From contig JAJEJU010000024.1 in NCBI GenBank assembly GCA_021390615.1, positions 124,001-188,000 of the forward strand: a DNA stretch of 64,000 nt. Reading direction: 5' to 3'. The position numbers were made by a program, and so were the translations under genes. This stretch comes from Rhodanobacteraceae bacterium ZG21-1 (lineage in GTDB: Bacteria > Pseudomonadota > Gammaproteobacteria > Xanthomonadales > Rhodanobacteraceae). Of this stretch, positions 9,000 to 17,659 are shown in pieces; within the stretch, counting starts at the first letter, position 1, and each line of letters opens with the position of its first letter. Under the pieces are notes generated by a model. That model did no database searches, had not been told where the DNA came from, and saw only the letters and a list, made by a program, of their open reading frames with translations.

Positions 9000-11135
9000 T
9001 CAGAACGTCAAGCTCCATTGATCCAGCGCGCCGGTATTGCCTTTGATGGCGTCGTCGATCCACAGCTGCCATGTGCCGCCGGCGGGAACGGCGGATCCAT
9101 TCACGGTCCAGCTCTGGTCGACATTCGCGCCGCCATCGTTGGGATCCGGTTGCTTGAGCACCGTGCGAGTGCCATTCGGCGCCACTAGCGTAATGCGCAG
9201 ATCGCCGCGATGCGGGTGGGTGATCTTCGCGGTCACGGTCAGCGTGGCCGAGGCGTTGCCGCTGCGATCATTGACCGTGATCGGGCCAGCCACGCTGCCC
9301 AGGTCCGGAATCGGCCACACGAAATAGCTGGCGTAGAGATTCCCGTCGGGGGTGTTCCAGTTCTGGGTGACGTAGGTGCTGAACTTGGCGATGTCCAGGC
9401 TGCCCCAGCCGGTGCAGTAATCCCAGGCCAGGGTGCAGCGATAGCCCGTGAAGCTTGGGTTGCCGCCGACGTAGACGCCGTTATAGCCGCCGACGATGTC
9501 ATGCGTAGGCGAAGGGTCCTTGGAGAAATGTTGGTACATGCGTTCCGTCGGCAGGCCCAGGCTGTTGCTATTCGCCGATTCGATACGGGCCCAGATGCCG
9601 GCGAAGATGGCCGAGGAAACTTCGCTATAACCGAATCCAGAAGGTCCGCCGTTGCCGTTGGCATACCAACCGGCGAAGGCTAGGTCGGGCAACACACGGT
9701 GGGTGATCGCGCTGCCCAGTGCGCTGGTCTGCCAGGACGGCGCATTCTCGAACTGGCTGATGCCGCCGCCGCTACCATAGGCATCGCCTTGCCAATAATC
9801 GGCGGTGTAGGACATGACTCGCTCGCTTGCCCAAGTCAGGTCCGAATTGGCGGTCAGCACGGTGGCACCCACCGCCACCACGTAAGGCGAACTAGCGGGC
9901 TCGGCGACCGAATACTTGCTCAAATCCTGCTGGTAGATGTTGCCTGCGTAGGCCTCATAAACCCCGAAATCGCCGGAGGGCACAATAAAGACCTGCCCCT
10001 GTGCCACCGCCTGCTGGAAGATGGCATCGTTCGCAGCCTGCGCGCCGTTGTCGTGCGCAAGGGTCTCGTCCTGACCGTAATTGGATTCGATAATCTTGGC
10101 GGTATCGTCGGTCACCGCACGGTTGTACATGGCGGTCAGCGAGGCCTCGGTCAAATAGCTCCCGGTTTCGACAGCAGCGACATAGACCGTGAGCTTCGAC
10201 ATGCCACCCGCGACGCCGGCGATGGTGACGGGGTCGCAGGGTGCCGGCGTATACAGATCGACGGCGCCTCGGCCCATGCCCTCGGTCATGCGGACCAAGC
10301 TCACATCAACCCTGGGCCAGTGTTTGCCGTCGGTGTACTGATTGAGGTAACTGATCAGGTTGGCCTGGCTTTCCTGACAAATGAGAGCTATTGGCGTTTG
10401 GGCACCGGTGGGCGTATTGCCGACATCGTAGATCGTGGCGAACGAGGCGGGGTCATCGCTGATGTCCTGCGGGGCTTGAGGGCTATACGTCGCGGAAGTA
10501 GGGCGTGCGGATGCCGCGCGCGGCCCGTGCAGATTATCCAGACCGAGCACGGCGCCCACGATACCGGCTAGCGCCGGCGGCACTTGAGCTGGCGTGTCGT
10601 TGGCGTACCTGCGCTGACCATCGGCCGCCACAAATTGTTTGAGCTGAGTACGGAAAGCCGTACTAACGCTGGCCGCATTGGCGTCGGCGGAAATCAGCAG
10701 ATTGTTCGGCGCGACCTTGATCTGGCGGAAACCGGCCTGCTGCAGGTGGGCTACAACCGCTTGCACCTGCGCATCAGTAGGCCCGTAGGCCGCTTTGAAC
10801 TGGGCTGGAGTGAGGAGCTTGCCGTACACCGGACTACCCACGCGGTTGAGATCGCGCAGAAAGCCGTCGAGTTGCGCCTGGTTGCGCAGCTTTAGGCCGA
10901 TGACCAGATGCAGGGGCTGGTCGGGTTGTAACGGTGTGACCAGAGCCGTGAAGCGCGGTGAATGGGGCGCACCAGCCGATAGTGTGTCGACCGGTTGCAG
11001 GGCGGTCTTGGTGTCGGTTTCTACCCAGCCGTCGGCGGCGTGCACCGACAGCGACAGCATGGCGATGGCTAGAGGCCATAACCGAAGGCGACCGCCGTGG
11101 CTGCGTCGCTTCGGTGCGCGATTCTCGATAGGCAT
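9000..11135 (-). CDS. Sedolisin-like (S53) protein with C-terminal P-domain, probably inactive
   Basis: Exported protein of 711 residues. Order: signal peptide (about 1-34, LAIAMLSLSVHA), pro-kumamolisin activation domain (about 55-200), S53 peptidase fold (about 215-590) and a proprotein-convertase P-domain (about 610-711). The fold is supported by SGDFG at 387-391 (oxyanion Asp), the GGGISQFENAPSWQ segment and the Ca-site-like HDIVGGYNG and TGWGS motifs. By alignment in my head with xanthomonalisin-type sequences, the catalytic Glu falls on Pro297 (Asp301 is kept) and the nucleophile Ser of GGTS falls on Glu505 in GYSE. It may thus be a pseudoprotease, for example a binding or inhibitor-like protein. 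It lies alone on the minus strand between IS-end-like repeats. Confidence 0.85.
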   Translation of the reverse strand: MPIENRAPKRRSHGGRLRLWPLAIAMLSLSVHAADGWVETDTKTALQPVDTLSAGAPHSPRFTALVTPLQPDQPLHLVIGLKLRNQAQLDGFLRDLNRVGSPVYGKLLTPAQFKAAYGPTDAQVQAVVAHLQQAGFRQIKVAPNNLLISADANAASVSTAFRTQLKQFVAADGQRRYANDTPAQVPPALAGIVGAVLGLDNLHGPRAASARPTSATYSPQAPQDISDDPASFATIYDVGNTPTGAQTPIALICQESQANLISYLNQYTDGKHWPRVDVSLVRMTEGMGRGAVDLYTPAPCDPVTIAGVAGGMSKLTVYVAAVETGSYLTEASLTAMYNRAVTDDTAKIIESNYGQDETLAHDNGAQAANDAIFQQAVAQGQVFIVPSGDFGVYEAYAGNIYQQDLSKYSVAEPASSPYVVAVGATVLTANSDLTWASERVMSYTADYWQGDAYGSGGGISQFENAPSWQTSALGSAITHRVLPDLAFAGWYANGNGGPSGFGYSEVSSAIFAGIWARIESANSNSLGLPTERMYQHFSKDPSPTHDIVGGYNGVYVGGNPSFTGYRCTLAWDYCTGWGSLDIAKFSTYVTQNWNTPDGNLYASYFVWPIPDLGSVAGPITVNDRSGNASATLTVTAKITHPHRGDLRITLVAPNGTRTVLKQPDPNDGGANVDQSWTVNGSAVPAGGTWQLWIDDAIKGNTGALDQWSLTF

Positions 11136-11872
11136 GACGAAACTCCTCCGCTGCGCTCTAGTAGCTGTGAAGTTGAGGTGACGCCAGTCTCCTCAGGCTT
11201 GAGGGCGCGTATCAGCCCCAGTTGGCCCATGACTCCGCGCAGTGCATCGGCATACAGAGGCTGTCACTCAGAGAGGTAACGATGGGCTCATGTGGCTGCT
11301 CAATGCACGCAACACGATCCAGCGGGGACGTCGCTGCTTTCGTCCATGGCGTCAGATAAGCCCTCGAAGGGCGCAGGTCCAAACCTAAATGCTTGAAGCG
11401 ACTCTAGGCTTGATAGAGATCACGTTCCTTGCCCGCAAAGCTCGTAACCGTGATCGAGCCGTCGGGCTGAAAGCTGCTGCTGGTGGTGAATTCGGCCCTA
11501 AACTGACGCCGTCGCTGATACCTCGACGCCGATCTGAACTGGCCTTCATGCGGACCGGCGGAGTCCACTTGTTCATGACTGAGGAGAATGCCTCGGAGAG
11601 TGCCTCGGCCTACGAGACCACTCGGATTATAACCACTGGTGGGTGAGTGAAATTCCATTCGGTGGTCTAGTAACGCGAGCACCTTGCGCCTAGAGTTTGC
11701 TCACGCAAAGGCTCCGCCGCTGAGTTTCATCCAAATCGAGCCGGTTTGGGCAGAAAGCTTCGTCAAGAATTGAGCCAACTTCTACAACTCCCTACTCACC
11801 ACCCAGGCTAGGTTGCGCTGCAATAGGTGGTTCACTTCTCGACGAAAAGTCCGGCTCAGTTTTCGGTGAAGA
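11136..11872. other. Long intergenic region with IS-end-like repeats
   Basis: About 740 bases without a gene I can support. It holds the sedolisin promoter side and the repeat copies at 11719-11777 and 11827-11874. A minus-strand open frame near 11404-11682 has no family match and no good ribosome binding site. Confidence 0.5.
11719..11777 (-). repeat. IS-end-like repeat, copy D (minus orientation)
   Basis: On the minus strand it reads GGCTCAATTCTTGACG to GGATGAAACTCAGC, the same block pattern as copies A and C but more diverged in the middle. Confidence 0.5.
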
Positions 11873-11874
11873 TC
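11827..11874 (+). repeat. IS-end-like repeat, copy E (plus orientation)
   Basis: Reads GTGGTTCACTTCTCGACG and then CGGCTCAGTTTTCGGTG. The second half matches the inner block of copy C. It overlaps the stop codon of the zinc-ribbon gene at 11873 by two bases. Confidence 0.4.
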
Positions 11875-12472
11875 AAAAAACAGGTAGAGAAAACAGTTCA
11901 AGGAGGTCGCATTCCGGCGATGTCAGTGTCGAGCGCCTTCCGAGTTCGATCAACTCGCCATCCACATTGTAAATATGCGGATGCACCGGCCTGCCGTTGA
12001 ACGAGCCGAAATAGACTGTGCAGCGCAATGTTCCGCAATCGGGGTGCAATAAAGACGCATGCGGGTCCGAGGGAACAACGATCTGGGTATTCCCGCAGCG
12101 GAGGCACCGCCGCGGTGCCCTGCGCAGATGCAGCCAAAGCCTCCAGAGCTCGTCGCTCTCCTTTATGCGCAACTCCAGTTCTGCGAGGGTGCTTGCCGCG
12201 TTTTCGATGCTATTCGTGAGATACGCACTCGTCGAACTCGATATGCGCGATGGATTCTTCACCAGCTTTCGCAGTTCATCGAGTTGGCACTTGTCGGATG
12301 CGATGGCTTCTTGGTCACGAGAAAAGCTTTCAGCCACTGAAATGTCATTGCATTCATCGCACCAGATATGCCTTTGTTCCATGACGCGCTCACGTCCATC
12401 AGGCAGTCGATAGGATCGAGGGATGTAGGCAAGCTCGCGAATCATGCCGCAGATGTCACAGTGGTATCGCAA
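11873..12472 (-). CDS. Hypothetical zinc-ribbon protein
   Basis: Protein of 199 residues of no family I can name. An N-terminal CDICGM and a CDECND at about residue 38 make one likely four-Cys zinc site; a second set, CLRCGN near 121 with later Cys at 145 and 150, may form another. Between them is a charged helical segment (ELELRIKESDELWRLWLHLRR). No signal or membrane segment, so cytoplasmic. The start is a TTG at 12472 just before the first zinc motif; the next ATG would remove that motif. It sits between IS-end-like repeats, so it may be part of a mobile segment. Confidence 0.65.
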   Translation of the reverse strand: MRYHCDICGMIRELAYIPRSYRLPDGRERVMEQRHIWCDECNDISVAESFSRDQEAIASDKCQLDELRKLVKNPSRISSSTSAYLTNSIENAASTLAELELRIKESDELWRLWLHLRRAPRRCLRCGNTQIVVPSDPHASLLHPDCGTLRCTVYFGSFNGRPVHPHIYNVDGELIELGRRSTLTSPECDLLELFSLPVF

Positions 12473-12946
12473 TGGCCACTCCCATCCGATTGAATGTTGC
12501 TAGAGATGTTTTCTTTCTAAATATCGAGCTGACATGATCGGCTCGGCGCCGAGTTGCCTAGTTAGGTATAGCTATGGCTTTGCAGGCGCCATTGTTTGCC
12601 TGCATACATCATTAGCGTTGCGGTACGACTTAACTCAGGCAGCAAGGTGAGATGGTAGGGGATCGCCCAAAGTTCCGGCGAAAATTCCCGTCTAAAGTGA
12701 CTCGGTTTTAGATGGGATTCAACAGTTGTTGGTATAAATCCGCGGATTGCTATGATTGAGGTCATGGTGCAGGCTGCATCCTGAGTTTGTTGGGTCCCCA
12801 TGAAGATATGCGTGCTCCTTCGTCGAGATCTGCGGGACGAATGGCATCAAATCTTACTGATATCTAGTATGGTTGTTCGTCAAGCTGGGCGGCACAAGAG
12901 TCAGCTGCTGCATCCATGTGTTTCGAAATAGCAACCCTTGAAGCAA
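12473..12946. other. Intergenic region with one IS-end-like repeat
   Basis: About 470 bases, AT-richer than the core genome. It holds copy B at 12671-12724. No gene seen. Confidence 0.5.
12671..12724 (+). repeat. IS-end-like repeat, copy B (plus orientation)
   Basis: Shares GCGAAAATTCCCGTC, GACTCGGTTTT and GATGGGATTCAAC with copy A at 7251-7309 in the same order and spacing. Confidence 0.55.
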
Positions 12947-14458
12947 ATGAACGTTATGACACAGAAGCTCACGCTGGATGCCGCCTTTCCTTCCGTCATT
13001 CCCGTTCCGGCGACTCTGCAGGCGCTCGTGGCAGCCGTGAATGATGGCCGTCTCGATCCATCTGAGTTGGGGGGAGATTTCGGCCTCTACTTTGACCCTG
13101 TCGCAAACAAGTCTTCTTGGTTTGCCCGCTCGCCCACACCCTCGACCTTGTACGCCGCCGAGCAACTGGCAGGATTTGGCCACAGTGGTGATGGTTCGAT
13201 CTATGCGATATGGAGGGCGCCCACGGGTGGTTTTCCTGTCGTCTACCTCGGTTCTGAGGGGGATAGTTACGCGCTTGCCGGTAGCTTTGATCAGTTCCTT
13301 CAGCTCATTGCTACTCAGGACTGGGCGGGGGATGAGGACGTCGCAGCCAATCCTGATTTCCAGGCATGGGTCTGTAGCCAGGGGCTCGACATCCCTGCAA
13401 CCGCGGACGAGATCACCGATGCCGCGGAAATTGCCTATCCGGACTTTTCTGGTTGGTGCGACGAGGCGGTGGAGGGCACGCTTTCGGCCGACACGCCAAC
13501 GCCCGCGCAACCGGCGAAAGCCGTCATCGGGGCTGTGGACGATATTCACTCCGATACTGATCTCTGGACGCTGGCCGTGGCGGCGATCGGCCAACGGATC
13601 GACAGCCCGGCAGTGCAGGCGCTGGTCCAGCGGATCGGTGCCAAGCCTCTGGCGCCTGCAACGCCACGCAATGACCGTTCGTCTACCAGCTCCAAAGCGT
13701 TCGGTATCGAAATCTCGGCCTCCTGTACCGTGCACCACCGAGCCTATTGGCCCATGCGTAAAGAAGGCCGCCTCTGGGCAACCTACGTCACCCGCATCAT
13801 GATCGAACGTCCTTACTCAGGCCCGTTGCCGCGTGGCCTATTTTGGTCGATGAGCCAGGATGACCTCGATGCCCTCGGCACCAAGGAAACACGCGGAGTC
13901 TTGAAAATTCCTTGTTGGGTGATGCCCTCGCCGCGCGAGGATCTCGCCATCGAGGCGACTACGTCGAAGGCCCATGCTTTCGAACGCTTGTGGCTCAGTC
14001 TGCCAGAGGAAAGAGATCACATCATCGCTTCGGCGGATTACGAGAAGGAAAAGCCACTCGTTTATGTTGAAGACGCGTTTTTTGCCGCTTGGTGCGCATT
14101 GAATGGCTTGCTTCGCGTCGACAAGTTCACGCCGACGCAGATCGGGCCGCTACACGATCGCCGGATGACACCACTTCAGTTTCTGCATGGTCCATGCGAA
14201 CGGTTACTTTGGAGCGGAGATCTTGCGCCCGACAACCGCGACTTCGTGTCGGCCTATTTTGATGGCACTCTGGTGCCGGATGCTCAACGATGGGTCACCG
14301 ACATCAAGACAGTTTTTGGCGCCTCGAACCATTTCCGCAGTGAGGGGGAAGCGATGACCGAGGATCGTTGGGGAAATTTCGAATGCATTGCACCATTCAT
14401 CCAGCGGCGCTACGAAGAGTGGCAGCGTGGCGATCTGAAGGCTGTCTGGAAAGGGTGA
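12947..14458 (+). CDS. Large hypothetical protein with SUKH-like N-terminal domain
   Basis: Protein of about 503 residues. The N-terminal third (PATLQALVAAVNDG, FGLYFDP, GSIYAIWRAP, PVVYLGSEGDSYALAGSFDQFL) looks like a SMI1/KNR4 (SUKH) domain, a fold common among bacterial immunity proteins. A linker rich in Thr, Ala and Pro (about 185-240) leads to a C-terminal domain I do not recognise, with many Trp and Tyr residues and a LPEERDHIIASADYE helix. No signal peptide, so cytoplasmic. The start is uncertain: ATG at 12947 or 12956, neither with a strong ribosome binding site. No toxin gene is adjacent, so an immunity role is only suggested by the domain. Confidence 0.65.
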   Translation: MNVMTQKLTLDAAFPSVIPVPATLQALVAAVNDGRLDPSELGGDFGLYFDPVANKSSWFARSPTPSTLYAAEQLAGFGHSGDGSIYAIWRAPTGGFPVVYLGSEGDSYALAGSFDQFLQLIATQDWAGDEDVAANPDFQAWVCSQGLDIPATADEITDAAEIAYPDFSGWCDEAVEGTLSADTPTPAQPAKAVIGAVDDIHSDTDLWTLAVAAIGQRIDSPAVQALVQRIGAKPLAPATPRNDRSSTSSKAFGIEISASCTVHHRAYWPMRKEGRLWATYVTRIMIERPYSGPLPRGLFWSMSQDDLDALGTKETRGVLKIPCWVMPSPREDLAIEATTSKAHAFERLWLSLPEERDHIIASADYEKEKPLVYVEDAFFAAWCALNGLLRVDKFTPTQIGPLHDRRMTPLQFLHGPCERLLWSGDLAPDNRDFVSAYFDGTLVPDAQRWVTDIKTVFGASNHFRSEGEAMTEDRWGNFECIAPFIQRRYEEWQRGDLKAVWKG

Positions 14459-14527
14459 CCAGGCCATACCCCGCCTCTCTGCAACAAGATGTTTGCTAAA
14501 CGACTTACCTCCCTCTGCTCGACGAGG

Positions 14528-14857
14528 TTATGCATCCCGTACGCTATGTATCCAGCCATACCGGATATCCTCCTCGTCGTCGTCATTCAAGCTGGCGGTC
14601 ACTTCCTGGTTCGGGCATTTCCATCCAGCAAACCAGGTCCGAAAGCCTGCTATTTGTTTACTTGCAATTTGTGGCTCGACCGCGAAGTGGATTCCAAGAA
14701 AGGCTACCAATCGGGTAGTGGCTTCATCAAAGTCAAGTTGCGTTTCGATCACCCATTGCTCGTAGATTTTCTTCGTTTCATCGTCGATTTCGCTGAGATA
14801 TCCTTCAGGCGCATCAAAGCCATCCGGTAAGCCGATATTCTGAAGGCACTTGGTCAT
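14528..14857 (-). CDS. Small acidic hypothetical protein
   Basis: Protein of 109 residues without a family match. It is strongly acidic, mostly helical (DDETKKIYEQWVIETQLDFDEATTRLVAFLG) with several Trp residues in the C-terminal half and a DDDEEDIRYGW tail. Cytoplasmic by lack of signal. I chose the ATG at 14857; a GTG two codons upstream is possible. It faces the SUKH-like gene across a 69-bp gap, convergently. The acidic, small nature is common for immunity or antitoxin proteins, but nothing here proves that. Confidence 0.55.
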   Translation of the reverse strand: MTKCLQNIGLPDGFDAPEGYLSEIDDETKKIYEQWVIETQLDFDEATTRLVAFLGIHFAVEPQIASKQIAGFRTWFAGWKCPNQEVTASLNDDDEEDIRYGWIHSVRDA

Positions 14858-14977
14858 ATTCACGTCTCGGTCTGAATTTTACGAGTAGCAGGATTTATCT
14901 GAAGGACTGGCATGTTGATTTCTGCAGTTGATTGAGTCGCCTTGTCACAGAATAGTGCGCTAGAAAGATGTCGCTAG

Positions 14978-16238
14978 CAGGCTGTTGAGAAGCGCCATTT
15001 CGGCGGCCGGCGATAGATCCGACCGATGGATCGCGCTGCTTAACCGGTGTCGGTCGGCCCGTTGCTGCCCCTGCAGACGCAGGTTTCCTGTGATGACTTA
15101 CGTTGGCGACGGATTCCACCATTCGCCGATGCTGCCGAGTCGGATCAGGTTGTAAGCAGCGAAGGTCCACGTCACCCAGCCGCGCACGGCCGGCAGGCCT
15201 ATGATCGGCAACTTGCGCAAGCTGCCGATTGTCTTGATCTGGCCGAAGCCTTGTTCGATGCGCTTGCGGATCTGCAGGCTCATCGTATAGCCCTTGCTCC
15301 GAGCTGAGCGACCGTCGATGGCGCTGCGCCGTCCCCTAGTGTGGCGGGCGATGTGAGGCTTGATGCCGCGCTGTTTCAGCGCCGCGACAAAGTCCTGTGT
15401 GTCGTAACCTTTATCCGCTCCGAGCGTGGCACCCATCTTCACATCGGCCGAAGCGAGCAAATCCAGTGCTCCGTCACGTTCGCCGGTGCCGCTAGCGTGG
15501 CGCACATCCACTGCCACCAGCAGGCTGTGGCGGTTTTCCATCAGCACGTTGACTAGATAGCTGAGTTTCGCTTCTTTGCCCTTGCCATTGCGGATTAGTC
15601 GCGCATCTGGATCGGTGGTGGAGGCATGCGTGTCGTTGCAGCGCTTCTCGCCATGGAAGTTGTCACCGTCGTCGCCGCTGCCGTCTTTGGGCCGGAAACT
15701 CTTATGCGAGGCCCATGCTTCCAACAGCGTGCCATCGACTGAAAAGTGTTCGTCGCTGACCAGTTCGCACATCCGCGCTAGCAGCACCGTGTGCTCGAAG
15801 AACCGTTGGGCAATCGCTTCACCGAACAGCCGCTCGCGATTGAACGAGAACGTTGAATGATCCCACGCTGGGTCATCCACGTTGAGTCCGACAAACCAGC
15901 GGAACAGCAGGTTGTAGTTGAACTGCTCCATCAGCAGCCGCTCACTGCGCAAGCTGTAGACCACCTGCAACAAGGACGTCCGCAGAAGGCGTTCCGGTGG
16001 AATCGACGGACGTCCGCGATCGGCATAACGCGTGGCTAGTACCCGATCGAACTCGCCCAGAATGCTGTCCGCCATCACCCGCAACTTGCGGATAGGATGA
16101 TCGCTCGGCACGCGGTCCTTCATGGATACATATGAGAACATGCCAAGCTGCTGGATGTCGGGACTGCGCATGATCAGGTTCACAGCGATAGGTGAGCGGT
16201 TATGACAACGGCACACATCATTAATCTCTGACACTCGG
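14978..16238 (-). mobile_element. IS5-type insertion sequence
   Basis: About 1.26 kb holding one DDE transposase on the minus strand. Both ends are next to CTAG (14974-14977 and 16239-16242), the CTAR target duplication expected for the IS5 group. The outer ends read inward as CAGGCTGTTGAGA and CCGAGTGTCAGAG and match only in part, so the exact limits are tentative. The right copy of CTAG holds the TAG stop codon of the neighbouring gene. Confidence 0.65.
15098..16171 (-). CDS. IS5 family transposase
   Basis: Transposase of 357 residues of the DDE type. The N-terminus MRSPDIQQLGMFSYVSMKDR with HPIRKLR is typical of this IS5/IS1182-like group. The catalytic acids are the Asp of SVDGTLLEAWASHKSF, the Asp of LGADKGYDTQDF and the Glu of RKRIEQGFGQIKT. 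The frame is intact, so the element may still be active. The ATG at 16171 gives the expected N-terminus; the frame is open further upstream but that part is outside the family pattern. It is the only transposase in the window. Confidence 0.9.
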   Translation of the reverse strand: MRSPDIQQLGMFSYVSMKDRVPSDHPIRKLRVMADSILGEFDRVLATRYADRGRPSIPPERLLRTSLLQVVYSLRSERLLMEQFNYNLLFRWFVGLNVDDPAWDHSTFSFNRERLFGEAIAQRFFEHTVLLARMCELVSDEHFSVDGTLLEAWASHKSFRPKDGSGDDGDNFHGEKRCNDTHASTTDPDARLIRNGKGKEAKLSYLVNVLMENRHSLLVAVDVRHASGTGERDGALDLLASADVKMGATLGADKGYDTQDFVAALKQRGIKPHIARHTRGRRSAIDGRSARSKGYTMSLQIRKRIEQGFGQIKTIGSLRKLPIIGLPAVRGWVTWTFAAYNLIRLGSIGEWWNPSPT

Positions 16239-16922
16239 CTAGCGATGTCCTGAGCGGCTCGCATCCAGCCAAGGAAAGGGTACATATATCTGTACCAGCA
16301 GCGGCAACCCGTAGCAGCGTTTTTCAATGCGTGTACTGATGCGTCCATCCACCCGTTGGCCAAGTTGAACAGGTGGTCGGCGACATAACGACAACGCCTC
16401 TCCAATCGGCACACGCAGTATCTCGCTGGCAGCGCGAGCCATGGCGGGAAGGTGCTGGGAAGGGCATTGCTCAAAGAGCAGGTCATATTCCCTGTAGATG
16501 TTGAATCCCAAGTGCTTGAACGGCATTTCTTGGTTCTTGGAAGCAGGCCCTGGGGGCTCAGTTAGGCCAAGAAAGGCGTCGTAGTGACAGTAGTGATCGA
16601 GCGCCTTGGCGTAATCGTGAACCGTAGAGTCGAGCTTCTGACGCTTTTGCACCTGTAGCACAGCAGCAAACGTTGAAGCCTCAAGGAATGGATAGAGGTT
16701 GTTCGACACTGCAAATCCGGGGCGATCATCTCCCTCGCCTGGCTCTTCTTTACCCTCGTCATGCGGACTGGAAAGATACAGTTGGCACCCCTCCACCGAG
16801 CCATCACCGTCGGCGTACACCCACGAATAACGTTGCCAAACGTCGTTGTCGTCGATGCAAGCGCCTATCGCTTCGATGACTTCGCGTAGACACATTAGTG
16901 AAAGCATCTTTGGCATCTGCAT
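16239..16922 (-). CDS. Hypothetical protein with IS insertion at its stop codon
   Basis: Protein of 227 residues, no family recognised. Features are an N-terminal helix (LREVIEAIGACIDDNDVWQRY), an acidic loop near residue 60 (DEGKEEPGEGDD) and a C-terminal region rich in Arg and Cys. No signal or membrane segments. The stop codon TAG lies in the CTAG that borders the IS, so the coding region appears complete but its 3' flank has been displaced. The ATG at 16922 is preferred over a TTG three codons upstream. Similar size and style to the nearby single hypothetical genes. Confidence 0.6.
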   Translation of the reverse strand: MQMPKMLSLMCLREVIEAIGACIDDNDVWQRYSWVYADGDGSVEGCQLYLSSPHDEGKEEPGEGDDRPGFAVSNNLYPFLEASTFAAVLQVQKRQKLDSTVHDYAKALDHYCHYDAFLGLTEPPGPASKNQEMPFKHLGFNIYREYDLLFEQCPSQHLPAMARAASEILRVPIGEALSLCRRPPVQLGQRVDGRISTRIEKRCYGLPLLVQIYVPFPWLDASRSGHR

Positions 16923-17327
16923 GCCGCTCAAAATCTCTGCATCATCTGATTCGAAGTGTACCCAGAATGTTATTCAAGTCCAAAATTAATCCTGGATGGC
17001 CGAGGGACGTATGAGAACGAATCAAGATGCTGGACGTCCGGGCCACGGATCATTGAGGCCGTAGTGAAGAGAGCGCCCATGGCTGTGAGGTTTGGGAGGA
17101 GTTTCTCTACGGCTTGCTAGAGCCACCAAACATGTTTCTTCGATTATGTCCGCTACGGGCCGAAAGCGGGCTTGGCAATCCTGCAGCCCGCCCTTTTCTC
17201 CGGGCCACCATCGCTCGTATGAAGGACGATGGTGAAGATCGACCGACTGCGACCCGGACCCAGCCTTCGCCATGGATGCCCACGGAAGCACAAAGGTATC
17301 GACACCGGACTGGGACCGAGGGGTGAA
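16923..17327. other. Intergenic region with one palindrome copy
   Basis: About 400 bases without a gene. It holds the lone outlying copy of the array palindrome at 17147-17172. Confidence 0.5.
17147..17172 (-). repeat. Array-type palindrome, outlying copy
   Basis: Left arm TGTCCGCT, centre ACGGGCCGAA and right arm AGCGGGCT. Same orientation as the copies at 20829-26056 but about 3.7 kb away from them, 155 bases after the stop of the DUF3011 gene. Confidence 0.65.
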
Positions 17328-17642
17328 TCAGTCAACGACAATATCGAAATCCGCCCGGCACCCCTTGTCCACCCAGACACCGTAGCGCGACCATCCCCAG
17401 CTTCTGCCGTACTCGCATTGGGACACGGATTGCCGTTCGCGCAGACGCACCATGAGCAAGCGACCATCCACATCGCACTGCCGATAAGCGTTCTCGTTGC
17501 TGGCACACGACAATGTCTGTACTTCGCCGCGTCCGCGCCCATGTCTGCCGTCGTGCCACTGTGGATCTTCGGCACAACCGGCAAACAGGATTAGCCCGAC
17601 CAGGGAGGTGTATAGAGGAATGCGATAATGCAACGGATACAT
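17328..17642 (-). CDS. DUF3011 domain lipoprotein
   Basis: Protein of 104 residues. A lipoprotein signal is visible (TSLVGLILFAGC, lipobox LFAGC with the Cys at about 23). The rest is a DUF3011 domain: LSCASNENAYRQCDVDG, VRLRERQSVSQCEYGRSWGW and GVWVDKGCRADF, with four conserved cysteines and the Trp-rich core. These domains are exported and of unknown function. It starts 17 bases after the MipA/OmpV gene on the same strand, with GGGAG before its ATG, so the two probably form an operon for envelope proteins. Confidence 0.85.
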   Translation of the reverse strand: MYPLHYRIPLYTSLVGLILFAGCAEDPQWHDGRHGRGRGEVQTLSCASNENAYRQCDVDGRLLMVRLRERQSVSQCEYGRSWGWSRYGVWVDKGCRADFDIVVD

Positions 17643-17659
17643 GGCGGCCGCTCCCTTCC

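Noticed and set aside
11404..11682. Possible small gene on the minus strand upstream of the zinc-ribbon gene's 3' end
   Set aside because: No family match, no ribosome binding site, and it lies within IS-repeat-rich non-coding sequence.
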